Origin: Deltaproteobacteria bacterium
GTDB taxonomy: Bacteria > Desulfobacterota > DSM-4660 > Desulfatiglandales > HGW-15
Direction: 5' to 3'
Length of the DNA stretch: 23,064 bases
Assembly (NCBI GenBank): GCA_019308525.1
Contig: JAFDIC010000016.1
Span: 1-23,064, forward strand
Part shown: positions 14,457 to 21,385 of the stretch, piece after piece
How the letters are laid out: each line of letters begins with the position of its first letter
Numbering within the stretch: position 1 is the first letter of the stretch
Position numbers and translations under genes: made by a program
Notes under the pieces: generated by a model
The model's database searches: none
Told to the model about the DNA's origin: nothing
What the model saw: only the letters and a program-made list of their open reading frames with translations

Positions 14457-15293
14457 ATGAAGAAATGGAATCTGGTCATTGACGTGGCGAAGTGCCACGA
14501 CTGCAACAATTGCTTTATTGCATGTAAGGATGAGTACTATGAGAATGATTTTCCTCCTTACTCGGCAGCTCAACCAAGACTGGGCCACAGGTGGATTAAC
14601 ATCCTGCGCAGAGAGAGGGGCCAGTATCCGAAAGTGGACGTGGCGTATCTCCCGGTTCCCTGCATGCATTGCGATGATGCTCCATGTATCAAGAAATCCA
14701 AAAAGGGGATGGTGTATAAGAGGCCGGACGGGATAGTGCTGATAGACCCGGACAAGGCCAGGGGCCAGAAGGATATCGTGGAAACCTGCCCGTACAATGC
14801 CATCTGGTGGAACGAGGAAAAACAGGTAGCTCAAAAGTGCACCCTGTGCGTCCATCTTCTGGAAGAAGGGTGGAAGCAGCCCCGGTGTGTACAGGCCTGT
14901 CCCACTGGAGCCCTTGAAATTGTTCTTGCAGAAGACGCGCAGATCCAGGCACTACAAGAATCGGAAAATCTGGAAGCCTGGCAGCCGCAATACGAGACAA
15001 AACCACGCGTATTCTATAAGAACCTGTATCGGTACACCAAGTGCTTTATAGCGGGCAGCGTGGCCTTAAGGGATGTTGACGAGTGCGCGGAAGGAGCAAA
15101 GGTAGTACTGACAAGGGGAGACAAGAACAGGATAGGTGAAGTCTTGACCAATAACTACGGAGACTTCAAGATCGATAATCTCGAGGAAGGAAGCGGTGAA
15201 TACGCTTTGCAAATAGAGTACGAAGGATATGGGAAGAAGACCCTGACCGTTGACCTGAAGACGAGCGTAAACTTGGGGACCATTTTCCTGTAG
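14457..15293 (+). CDS. athS: Transhydroxylase-type iron-sulfur small subunit with C-terminal beta-barrel-like domain
   Basis: A 278-residue protein (Pelobacter counterpart about 274). Twelve Cys suit three [4Fe-4S] clusters: C13/16/19/23; C69/72/77 plus C111; C128/131/144/148. Position 81, where a DmsB-like fourth ligand would sit after C77, is Lys, matching loss of the fourth cluster. Residues about 198-278 (IAGSVALRDVDECAEGAKVV, then NNYGDFKIDNLEEGSGEY, then LQIEYEGYGKKTLTVDL) form a carboxypeptidase-regulatory/Cna-B-like beta domain, the unusual C-terminal addition known in transhydroxylase. The ATG at 14457 is chosen because GGGGAGGAGGG precedes it and the ferredoxin domain starts at once; an ATG at 14415 lies inside the large-subunit gene. 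The role is probably structural and electronic support of the Mo centre. Confidence 0.88.
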   Translation: MKKWNLVIDVAKCHDCNNCFIACKDEYYENDFPPYSAAQPRLGHRWINILRRERGQYPKVDVAYLPVPCMHCDDAPCIKKSKKGMVYKRPDGIVLIDPDKARGQKDIVETCPYNAIWWNEEKQVAQKCTLCVHLLEEGWKQPRCVQACPTGALEIVLAEDAQIQALQESENLEAWQPQYETKPRVFYKNLYRYTKCFIAGSVALRDVDECAEGAKVVLTRGDKNRIGEVLTNNYGDFKIDNLEEGSGEYALQIEYEGYGKKTLTVDLKTSVNLGTIFL

Positions 15294-15364
15294 TCCCACG
15301 GTTTTTGGTTACACGCGCTTCACTGATTTCCCATCCTTCTAATGGTGATTACGGAGGAGATATT

Positions 15365-15790
15365 ATGGGAAGGAAAATTGAACACGTCCATTGGCCGGAT
15401 GCCCCAGACGTCTGGATGCCCTACGCACCTGCTATCAAGGTGAGCGGAGGGACCATGGTCTTTATCGCAGGTGTAACAGCGGCTCCTGTCTACCACAGCC
15501 ATCCCCACAGGCCCGAGGAGTTTGCCTCGATGCCGGATGACATGGAAGGCCAGGCACGGGCAACCATGGAAAATCTCAAGAAATCACTCAAGGCGGTGGG
15601 AGCCACTTTTGCGGACCTGGTGGTGGCCAATCGATTCCTGACTGATCTTTCCCAGCAGGATGCCCTGAACAAGGTGTGGAACGAGTACCTGGGCGAGAAC
15701 AAGCCGACCACCACGACCGTTCAGGTTGTCCAGTTGGCCACAGACCCCCGTTGCCTGGTGGAGATCAATGCAATTGCCGTGGTTGACTGA
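15365..15790 (+). CDS. RidA/YjgF/UK114-fold protein lacking the archetypal Arg
   Basis: A 141-residue RidA-fold protein. Family features are SGGTMVFIAGVTAAP (27-41), the helix QARATMENLKKSLKAVGATF, DLVVANRFLTDL and the end strand LVEINAIAVVD. RidA trimers hydrolyse reactive enamine/imine intermediates using an Arg (R105 in E. coli RidA, motif ARSCVEV) to hold the carboxylate. Here the aligned stretch is TTTTVQV, with T116 at the Arg position, so classic 2-aminoacrylate deaminase activity is unlikely. Members of the superfamily without Arg occur in catabolic operons with other roles. A Shine-Dalgarno GGAGGAG precedes the ATG. It lies between the transhydroxylase and the regulator and overlaps the regulator start, so it is part of the operon. 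Its substrate is unknown. Confidence 0.85.
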   Translation: MGRKIEHVHWPDAPDVWMPYAPAIKVSGGTMVFIAGVTAAPVYHSHPHRPEEFASMPDDMEGQARATMENLKKSLKAVGATFADLVVANRFLTDLSQQDALNKVWNEYLGENKPTTTTVQVVQLATDPRCLVEINAIAVVD

Positions 15791-16611
15791 TGGGTATGAA
15801 CTTGAGATCTTTCATGCCCCGTGGCCCTGGGTTCTACGACATGGCAAGAGACGACAAAAAAGTCAACTCAATAGACAAGGCCTTGACGATCCTTTCCTGT
15901 TTTGCCCCTTACAATCAGGAAATGGGGACCTCTGAGATCAGCCATAAGCTCGGGCTGCATAAGGCCACCGTCTCTCGAATCTTGCTGAATCTGGCCAGGC
16001 ATAATTTTCTCCATCAGGATCCACACACCAGGAAGTTCTCTCTCGGTCCATCCATCTTGCAGTTGGCACGGGCCATAAACCAGTCCCTTGACAATAACCT
16101 GATTCATATTGCCAAGCCGTTTGTGGATGAATTGAGGGATGAGTTAGAAGAGACGATCGTCCTGGAGGTATTGTCAGGGAAGAATACCATTATTGCTTAC
16201 CTCGCCGAGGGGCCAAGGCCGGTCCGTCTTGCGGGCACGGTTGGAGATGTGTTGCCTCTTCATGTGGCGGCAGGGGCAAAGGCGATCCTGGCTTTTCTGC
16301 CACCTGAACGCCAGAAGAAGTTGCTCGATGAGGATCTGGCCCGTTTTACCCCCAATACTATAACGGATAAGGCCGTTCTCTTCGAACAACTAAGGGAGGT
16401 AAGGGAACATGGGTTTGCAGTGGACAGGGAAGAACATGATATCGGGATAAACGCTATCGGCGCCCCGATTTTCAACAGCGAAAAAAGAGCCATTGCATCC
16501 ATTGTGGTAGCCGGGCCGTCCCAGAGGATAACATGGAGCAAGGATTCATCCATGGTAACCTTGTTGAAGGATACGGCGGCAAAGATTTCCGGCCGGCTCT
16601 TTTATGCCTAG
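15790..16611 (+). CDS. IclR-family transcriptional regulator
   Basis: A 273-residue protein. The N-terminal winged helix-turn-helix (VNSIDKALTILSCFAPYN, then GTSEISHKLGLHKATVSRIL, residues about 22-70) is followed by the IclR effector domain (AKPFVDELRDELEETIVLEV, then LAGTVGDVLPLHVAAGAKAI, ending near SIVVAGPSQRIT). These regulators typically sense an aromatic or small-acid intermediate and control the adjacent catabolic operon. The ATG at 15790 overlaps the stop of the RidA-like gene (TGATG), indicating translational coupling. No good Shine-Dalgarno was seen there or before the alternative ATG at 15841, which would start at MARDDKKVNSIDKAL. Being inside the operon it regulates gives feedback; the candidate operators are the palindromes at 6895 and 18843. 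Confidence 0.93.
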   Translation: MGMNLRSFMPRGPGFYDMARDDKKVNSIDKALTILSCFAPYNQEMGTSEISHKLGLHKATVSRILLNLARHNFLHQDPHTRKFSLGPSILQLARAINQSLDNNLIHIAKPFVDELRDELEETIVLEVLSGKNTIIAYLAEGPRPVRLAGTVGDVLPLHVAAGAKAILAFLPPERQKKLLDEDLARFTPNTITDKAVLFEQLREVREHGFAVDREEHDIGINAIGAPIFNSEKRAIASIVVAGPSQRITWSKDSSMVTLLKDTAAKISGRLFYA

Positions 16612-16685
16612 TGAGCAGATGATCAGTCCGACAAACCAATAATGGATGGGTACTACTCCATCCGCACAGGAAGGGGGGAGGCATA

Positions 16686-17939
16686 ATGGCAAAATCAATC
16701 GTTTCCATAGCAAAGGGGACTGACGTTGAAAAGATGGTCACCGAGGTACTGGAGCCCCTCGGTGGTGTCGGTTCCCTTATCAAATCCAAGTCCACCGTGG
16801 TCCTCAAGCCCAACGCAGGACATGTGGCATCTGCCGAGACCAGTGTCAACACGAATCCCGATTTGATCTATGCTGTTATCAAGGAGGTTCGGAAGGCCAG
16901 GCCCAAGGAAATCATCCTGGCAGAGGCATCGGCCATCGGGTGTGATACCATGGAGTCGCTGGAGGCGAGTGGGATCCTGAAGGCCGCTGAAGAGGCCGGG
17001 GTGGACAGGGTCGTTGATATCAAGAGAGAGAAGGACCTGATAAATATCCCCGTAAGAGACGCCAGGTCTGATCTGACCAAGATTCGCCTGCCTAGATTTC
17101 TCCTGGAGGCGGAGCACATCATTAATCTGCCCATCTTCAAGTCCCACTGTAGCATGGTGTTTACCTGCGCGCTCAAGAACATGAAGGGAGTGGTTCAGGA
17201 CAAGGTTCACTATCAGATGCACCAGACGGATCTGGCCCAGGCCATGATGGACCTCTGGTCCGTGATCAGGGCCGATCTAAACATCGCCGACCTTATCCGC
17301 CCTGCTGAGGGCTTCGGGCCTCACTCCACGGTTCCCACGGAGTTCGGCTGCCTTGTTGCCGGAAAGGATCCGGTGGCGGTGGATGCAACCGCATGTCGCA
17401 TGGTGGGCCTGGATGTCAACAAGGTAGCGTACTTTGAGCCGGCCCGGGAGCGGGGAATCGGGTATTTTGAGGAAGAACACATTGAGGTTCGAGGGAGAAA
17501 GATAGAGGAGGTGTTCAAGCCCCTATGGCTACCCTACCTTGAAGGGCTCGAGAAATACAGTGAATACTCGATTGACACGGAAGGTGCCTGTAGCAGCTGT
17601 CTGTCGTTGGTCGCACTTACCATGGAAAAGCTGAAGTCCCTGAACGAGTATGAGAAGAACACGGACGTTCATATCCTTGTCGGCCGCAAAAAGGAGATCC
17701 CGGAAGGGCTGGAACCCAGCAAGGTTATCCTCTTTGGGGACTGCCTGAAGAAGTACCGCGGCTCGGGTGTCTTTGTAGCAGGCTGCCCGCCGGCTGAGCC
17801 ACATCCCCTCTGGGCCATTATTGATCGAAAGGATTACACGGAGATAGGGCCGGATCTGAGAGACAGGATGGCCCGGGAGGCCCCGTATTTCGAGGCCCAT
17901 ATGGAGAAACTGCTCAAGGAAAGAGACAAGGGAATGTGA
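16686..17939 (+). CDS. DUF362-family protein with four C-terminal cysteines
   Basis: A 417-residue protein with the DUF362 core: VVLKPNAGHVASAETSVNTN, LAEASAIGCDT, INLPIFKSHCSMVFTCALKN and MKGVVQDK, AGKDPVAVDATACRMVGLD. Biochemical function of the family is not established; members often carry iron-sulfur sites. Here C302-x2-C305 (EGACSSC), C353 (FGDC) and C367 (AGCPP) lie in the C-terminal part and could ligate a [4Fe-4S] cluster or Zn. This is not a standard ferredoxin motif. A strong Shine-Dalgarno AAGGGGGGAGG precedes the ATG. It lies between the IclR regulator and the cyclase gene on the same strand. A redox or ring-modifying role in the pathway is conceivable but not shown. Confidence 0.8.
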   Translation: MAKSIVSIAKGTDVEKMVTEVLEPLGGVGSLIKSKSTVVLKPNAGHVASAETSVNTNPDLIYAVIKEVRKARPKEIILAEASAIGCDTMESLEASGILKAAEEAGVDRVVDIKREKDLINIPVRDARSDLTKIRLPRFLLEAEHIINLPIFKSHCSMVFTCALKNMKGVVQDKVHYQMHQTDLAQAMMDLWSVIRADLNIADLIRPAEGFGPHSTVPTEFGCLVAGKDPVAVDATACRMVGLDVNKVAYFEPARERGIGYFEEEHIEVRGRKIEEVFKPLWLPYLEGLEKYSEYSIDTEGACSSCLSLVALTMEKLKSLNEYEKNTDVHILVGRKKEIPEGLEPSKVILFGDCLKKYRGSGVFVAGCPPAEPHPLWAIIDRKDYTEIGPDLRDRMAREAPYFEAHMEKLLKERDKGM

Positions 17940-18043
17940 AGTTTGATGCCACTGGATAGACCCCGTACCCCAGGTCAGCGGGGAATTCTAATTTCCATGG
18001 AAGCATCACAAAATCCAAAAACAACAAAAGGAGGTAGGATAAG

Positions 18044-18820
18044 ATGGGAAAACAAAAACTCGTGGATTTGAGCCAACCGTTCGGTCATGGGACTCCCCTG
18101 TGGCCCTATTTTCCTGATGTCAAAGTGGAAAGATTTCATTATCATTCCAAGGCCGGTGTGCTGACCCAATGGATTACGGCACCCATGCACTGCTCGACCC
18201 ATGCGGACTCGCCCATTCATGTGCTCCCCGCAAACAAGCTGAAGGGGCCCATGTATACCGCGGAATTACCCCTGGAAAACTATTATGGTACCGGTGTGGT
18301 GGTGTCCATCCCGAAGGACAAATGGGGGGTCATCACACCAGAGGACCTGGAAAATGCAAGGCCCAAGATTGAAAAGGGTGACATCGTGATCGTCAATTCC
18401 GGATGGCATCATCATTTTGGCGACAACACGGAGTATTTCTGTTATTCACCCGGGCTCTACAAGGAAGCCGGAGAATGGTTCGTTGAAAAGGGAGTAAAGG
18501 CCGTGGGCGTGGATCAACAGGCGCTGGATCATCCTCTGGGGACGGCCATAGGGCCCCATGGCCCTGGTCCCTTGCGCCCCGACGTGTGCGAAGAATACAA
18601 GCAGGAGACGGGGCGGGATGTAATCGAAGACTTTCCCTACTGGGAACCCTGTCACAAGCTGCTCCTGGGTAATGGTATTATGGGCTGGGAGAACGTTGGG
18701 GGTGATCTTGACGAGGTGACAGGAAAGCGGGTCACAATTGCCGGCTGGCCGATCAAATGGGTCGGCGGTGACGGGTCCATGGTGAGGCTGGTAGCGATTG
18801 TGGATGAAGGGGACCAGTAA
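18044..18820 (+). CDS. Cyclase-family metal-dependent hydrolase (kynurenine formamidase-like fold)
   Basis: A 258-residue cyclase-family (PF04199-type) protein. The metal-binding motif H-x-x-T-H-x-D-x-P-x-H is complete: H49, H53, D55 and H59 in MHCSTHADSPIHV, with Ser at the usual Gly. Later features are KGDIVIVNSGWHHHF, KAVGVDQQALDHP and LLGNGIMGWENVGG, which fit the substrate-side strands and final LxENL-like motif. Known members hydrolyse cyclic or formyl amides (kynurenine formamidase, isatin hydrolase), and I recall the dihydrophloroglucinol ring-opening cyclohydrolase being of this type; that should be verified. A Shine-Dalgarno AAAGGAGGT precedes the ATG. Next to a transhydroxylase it is the best candidate for ring cleavage after reduction. 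A terminator follows. Confidence 0.88.
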   Translation: MGKQKLVDLSQPFGHGTPLWPYFPDVKVERFHYHSKAGVLTQWITAPMHCSTHADSPIHVLPANKLKGPMYTAELPLENYYGTGVVVSIPKDKWGVITPEDLENARPKIEKGDIVIVNSGWHHHFGDNTEYFCYSPGLYKEAGEWFVEKGVKAVGVDQQALDHPLGTAIGPHGPGPLRPDVCEEYKQETGRDVIEDFPYWEPCHKLLLGNGIMGWENVGGDLDEVTGKRVTIAGWPIKWVGGDGSMVRLVAIVDEGDQ

Positions 18821-18842
18821 GGGCCAAGCTTGCCGGCGACAC

Positions 18843-18875
18843 CTGATCAACTAACGCTGCAAAGGTTTTGATCAG
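18843..18875. repeat. 8-bp perfect inverted repeat after the cyclase gene
   Basis: CTGATCAA (18843-18850) and TTGATCAG (18868-18875) are exact reverse complements with a 17-base gap. The site lies just upstream of a terminator-like hairpin and about 95 bases before the second binding-protein gene. It may be an operator for that gene or part of a tandem terminator. Confidence 0.45.
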
Positions 18876-18882
18876 CAAAGAG

Positions 18883-18905
18883 CCCCTTGCATAGGGGGTT
18901 TTGTT
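18883..18905 (+). terminator. Candidate intrinsic terminator after the cyclase gene
   Basis: CCCCT (18883-18887) pairs with AGGGG (18893-18897) around TGCAT, followed by GTTTTGTT. The stem is short but G/C-only with a T-run, placed between the cyclase and the second binding-protein gene, which would then have a separate promoter. Confidence 0.5.
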
Positions 18906-18967
18906 ACGCCTTATGCGAGGGACTTCTCCTCTTTTCTAACCTATTCAGCATATAAGAGAGGTGAGTC

Positions 18968-20251
18968 ATGAAAAAGAAAAAGGGCAAGGGCATCACTCGC
19001 AGGGACTTTATGAAAAAGGTCGGGAAAGGAACGGTTGCCGTGGGAGCCGCATCTGTGCTCCCTCATGTTGTCAGGCCGGTAAGGGCAGCTAAGAGGGACT
19101 ACGTGCTCATAGGTCGCCCCAACCCCGCGACCGGGGCAATTGCTGCATTCGGGGAAGGCACCCCGTGGGTGGATGACAGGGTGCTGGATGAAATCAACAG
19201 AAAAGGTGGTGTTTACATACAGGAATACGGGAAGAAAGTCCCTATCAAAGTCAAAATCGTGGATACGCAAAGTGACCCCACAAAGGCAGCAGAAGTCGCC
19301 TCAAGGCTGATCCTTCATGACAAGATTGACTTGATGCTTGTTTACCACACACCTGCTACAGTGAATCCTGTTACAAGCGTGTGTGAAAGGTACAAGGTTC
19401 CATCAATCTCCCTGGACAATCCCATCGAGATGTGGCTGACCGGGGGCCCGTACCACTGGGCATTTCATGCATTCTGGCTCGTTGTGGAAGACGGTTTCCC
19501 TGCCTACACGGGAATGTGGGAACAACTCCAAACAAACAAGATCGTTGGGCTAATTGCCGGTAATGACACTGATGGTATCTCTTTTGCTGAAGGCTCCCAC
19601 AAGCTGCTGCCTCCTCTGGGATACAAAGTTGTCGACCCTGGAAGGTTCCCCCTGGGAAATCAGGACTTTAGCTCTGTGATAGACACACTCAAAAAGGAGA
19701 AGGTGGATATTCTTTTCGGTAATATGATACCGCCTGATTTTGCGACAGCATGGCGACAATGCCATCGTATGGGTTTCAAGCCGAAAATAGCCACAATTGG
19801 AAGAGCGACTCTCTTTCCAAAGGCCGTGGAAGCAATTGGATTCGATTTGCCTCTGGGCCTGTCAACCGAAATCTGGTGGAGCCCCTATCACCCATTCAAG
19901 TCATCGATAGCAGGCTACAGTTGCAAGAAGCTCTGTGACGACTGGTCAGAGGCAAGCGGAAAGCAATGGACCCAGACCCTCGGCTTCAAATACGCAGGGT
20001 ATGAAATTGCCTATGACGTTCTCAAGAGGGCACAAACACTCGACAGGGAAAAACTTCGCCGGGCGATTGCCGCCACGGACCTGGATACCATGGTAGGGCA
20101 CATCAAGTATAATGACAAGAATTATGCCCGTACGCCCTTGGTGGCAGGCCAGTGGGTAAAGGGGAAGAGATTCCCGTGGGACCTCATGATCTGTTACAAC
20201 GGGAAACACAAGAATATCCCGACCCAAGGGAGACTGTTTCCGATTCCCTAG
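18968..20251 (+). CDS. Second ABC substrate-binding protein (LivK/aromatic-acid type), Tat-exported
   Basis: A 427-residue periplasmic-binding-protein type I. A Tat signal is visible: basic MKKKKGKGITRRDFMKKVGK with the twin Arg in TRRDF, a hydrophobic core AVGAASVLPHVV, and a cleavage site near VRAAK. The mature part starts DYVLIGRPNPATGAIAAFGE. It shares long stretches of pattern with the first binding protein (GGVY-(I/V)-x-EYGKK-x-PIK, SD-x-TKA, VCERYKV, near-identical architecture), so the two are paralogs flanking the cluster. A Shine-Dalgarno AGAGAGGTG precedes the ATG. It has no membrane partners nearby and probably feeds the same LivHMGF importer with a different ligand. Tat export implies folding or cofactor or ligand loading before export, or merely a lineage habit. 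Confidence 0.9.
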   Translation: MKKKKGKGITRRDFMKKVGKGTVAVGAASVLPHVVRPVRAAKRDYVLIGRPNPATGAIAAFGEGTPWVDDRVLDEINRKGGVYIQEYGKKVPIKVKIVDTQSDPTKAAEVASRLILHDKIDLMLVYHTPATVNPVTSVCERYKVPSISLDNPIEMWLTGGPYHWAFHAFWLVVEDGFPAYTGMWEQLQTNKIVGLIAGNDTDGISFAEGSHKLLPPLGYKVVDPGRFPLGNQDFSSVIDTLKKEKVDILFGNMIPPDFATAWRQCHRMGFKPKIATIGRATLFPKAVEAIGFDLPLGLSTEIWWSPYHPFKSSIAGYSCKKLCDDWSEASGKQWTQTLGFKYAGYEIAYDVLKRAQTLDREKLRRAIAATDLDTMVGHIKYNDKNYARTPLVAGQWVKGKRFPWDLMICYNGKHKNIPTQGRLFPIP

Positions 20252-20289
20252 GTGCCGCCTGGGGGTTGCCTGAGGATCTTGCCGGGGGG

Positions 20290-20328
20290 GAGCCCGTGCG
20301 CGTCCAGGGGTGGCGGCTGCCCGGGCTC
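20290..20328. repeat. GC-rich inverted repeat after the second binding-protein gene
   Basis: GAGCCCG (20290-20296) and CGGGCTC (20322-20328) are perfect 7-bp inverted arms, 39 bases after the stop codon. No T-run follows, so it is a possible factor-dependent end or mRNA-stabilising hairpin. The remaining intergenic sequence to 20459 shows nothing recognisable. Confidence 0.4.
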
Positions 20329-20459
20329 GTAGCCCTGGGAGGTAGGATTTTGGCAAGTGCCTGGAATGGTGAAGAGGGTTTACGAAAAGCGCCCCACTTT
20401 GAGGCTTGGAAAGTTATCTTTGCCGGGCAGGTGGGCCTTTGGCCAGTTCAAAATTGGAA

Positions 20460-20492
20460 TTGACATCATCCTCGGTTGGTAATAGTATTACC
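20460..20492 (+). promoter_or_regulatory. vapBC promoter with palindromic operator over the -10 box
   Basis: TTGACA (20460-20465), a 17-base spacer and TAGTAT (20483-20488) form a near-consensus sigma-70 promoter. GGTAAT-agt-ATTACC (20478-20492) is a perfect palindrome covering the -10 box, and an ATTACCAGTAATACC near-repeat follows it. AbrB-fold VapB antitoxins bind such palindromes, so autorepression is expected. Confidence 0.75.
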
Positions 20493-20520
20493 AGTAATAC
20501 CAGGTACTGGAGGTTGACTG

Positions 20521-20748
20521 ATGAGAGTAACTTCAAAAGGCCAGGTCACAATCCCCCAGCACATTCGGGAAAAACTGGGGATAACCCCGGCAACAGAAGT
20601 CGATTTTGTCGAAAAAGGGGGGAGGGTATATCTTGTGAAGAAAAAAGGGGGGAAAGGGGTAACTCGCAAATTCAAAAAACTACGTGGTGTTGCGACCGTG
20701 AAGATGACAACAGATGAGATTATGGCCTTAACGAGGGCAGACATGTGA
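20521..20748 (+). CDS. vapB: AbrB/SpoVT-fold antitoxin (VapB type)
   Basis: A 75-residue protein. The swapped-hairpin AbrB DNA-binding domain is at the N-terminus: MRVTSKGQVTIPQHIREKLG, then ITPATEVDFVEKGGRVYLVK. A flexible tail (KMTTDEIMALTRADM) should thread into the toxin. A Shine-Dalgarno ACTGGAGG lies before the ATG and a promoter with a palindromic operator is upstream. Its TGA overlaps the toxin's GTG start (GTGA), giving tight coupling. It neutralises the PIN toxin and represses the pair. Confidence 0.9.
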   Translation: MRVTSKGQVTIPQHIREKLGITPATEVDFVEKGGRVYLVKKKGGKGVTRKFKKLRGVATVKMTTDEIMALTRADM

Positions 20749-21149
20749 AGGGCCTTCTCGTCGACTCTAATGTGATCCTCGACATCTTCATTGATGATCC
20801 CCAATGGGGTGACTGGTCCGAATCAGCCCTGGCAGAACATGGCACAGCTAGTGTTCTTTACATCAATTCGATTGTGTATGCCGAAGTCTCAATTGGTTTT
20901 ACAAGAATAGAGGAACTGGAGTCAGCGCTGGATAAAGGTGGTTTTCAGATGCTTGAAATTCCCAGAGAAGCCCTGTTCCTGGCTGGAAAAGCCTTTCAAA
21001 AGTATAGGAGGGGGAGAGGGATGAAGAGGACGCCATTACCTGATTTCTATATCGGAGCACAGGCGGCCGTGCTTGGTATGGAATTGATCACGCGAGACGC
21101 ATCCAGGTATCGCACCTGTTTTCCTACAGTCAGACTGATCACTCCGTAA
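20745..21149 (+). CDS. vapC: PIN-domain toxin (VapC type)
   Basis: A 134-residue complete PIN domain. Acidic site residues are D7 in LLVDSNVILD, E47 in SIVYAEVSIGF, D100 in TPLPDFYIGAQA and D118 in ITRDASRY. The GTG start overlaps the antitoxin stop; this fits the conserved N-terminus. PIN toxins cut structured RNAs such as initiator tRNA or the sarcin-ricin loop; the target here is unknown. It differs in sequence from the PIN toxin at 2183 and pairs with an AbrB- rather than a Phd-type antitoxin, so it is an independent acquisition. No damage is seen. Confidence 0.9.
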   Translation: MKGLLVDSNVILDIFIDDPQWGDWSESALAEHGTASVLYINSIVYAEVSIGFTRIEELESALDKGGFQMLEIPREALFLAGKAFQKYRRGRGMKRTPLPDFYIGAQAAVLGMELITRDASRYRTCFPTVRLITP

Positions 21150-21261
21150 TCATTATAGGAGTAGTCGTCACTCGGGCGCGGCAAGTCCCGGAGAGGCCCA
21201 GAGCCGGACACGTTTGAGGCTAATCGATTTTGCGGAACCGACCTCCATCCGTGATATTCCC

Positions 21262-21385
21262 CTGTAGGAGCAACTTCGAGTTGCGAGCATTTCTCTGTAG
21301 GAGCAACTTTCAGCTGCGAGCATTTCTCTGTAGGAGCAACTTTCAGTTGCGAGCATTTCTCTGTAGGAGCAACTTTCAGTTGCGA
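21262..21385. repeat. Four tandem 33-bp repeats with hairpin arms
   Basis: Units start at 21262, 21295, 21328 and 21361, period exactly 33. Each reads ctgtaggagcaacttt then cagttgcga, followed by gcatttct, with minor variation in unit 1 (ttcgag) and unit 2 (cagctgc). GCAACT and AGTTGC can pair, giving a hairpin per unit. A degenerate further half-unit may lie near 21395-21415. Because 33 is a multiple of 3, both strands show artificial 11-residue peptide repeats; these are not genes. Confidence 0.9.
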
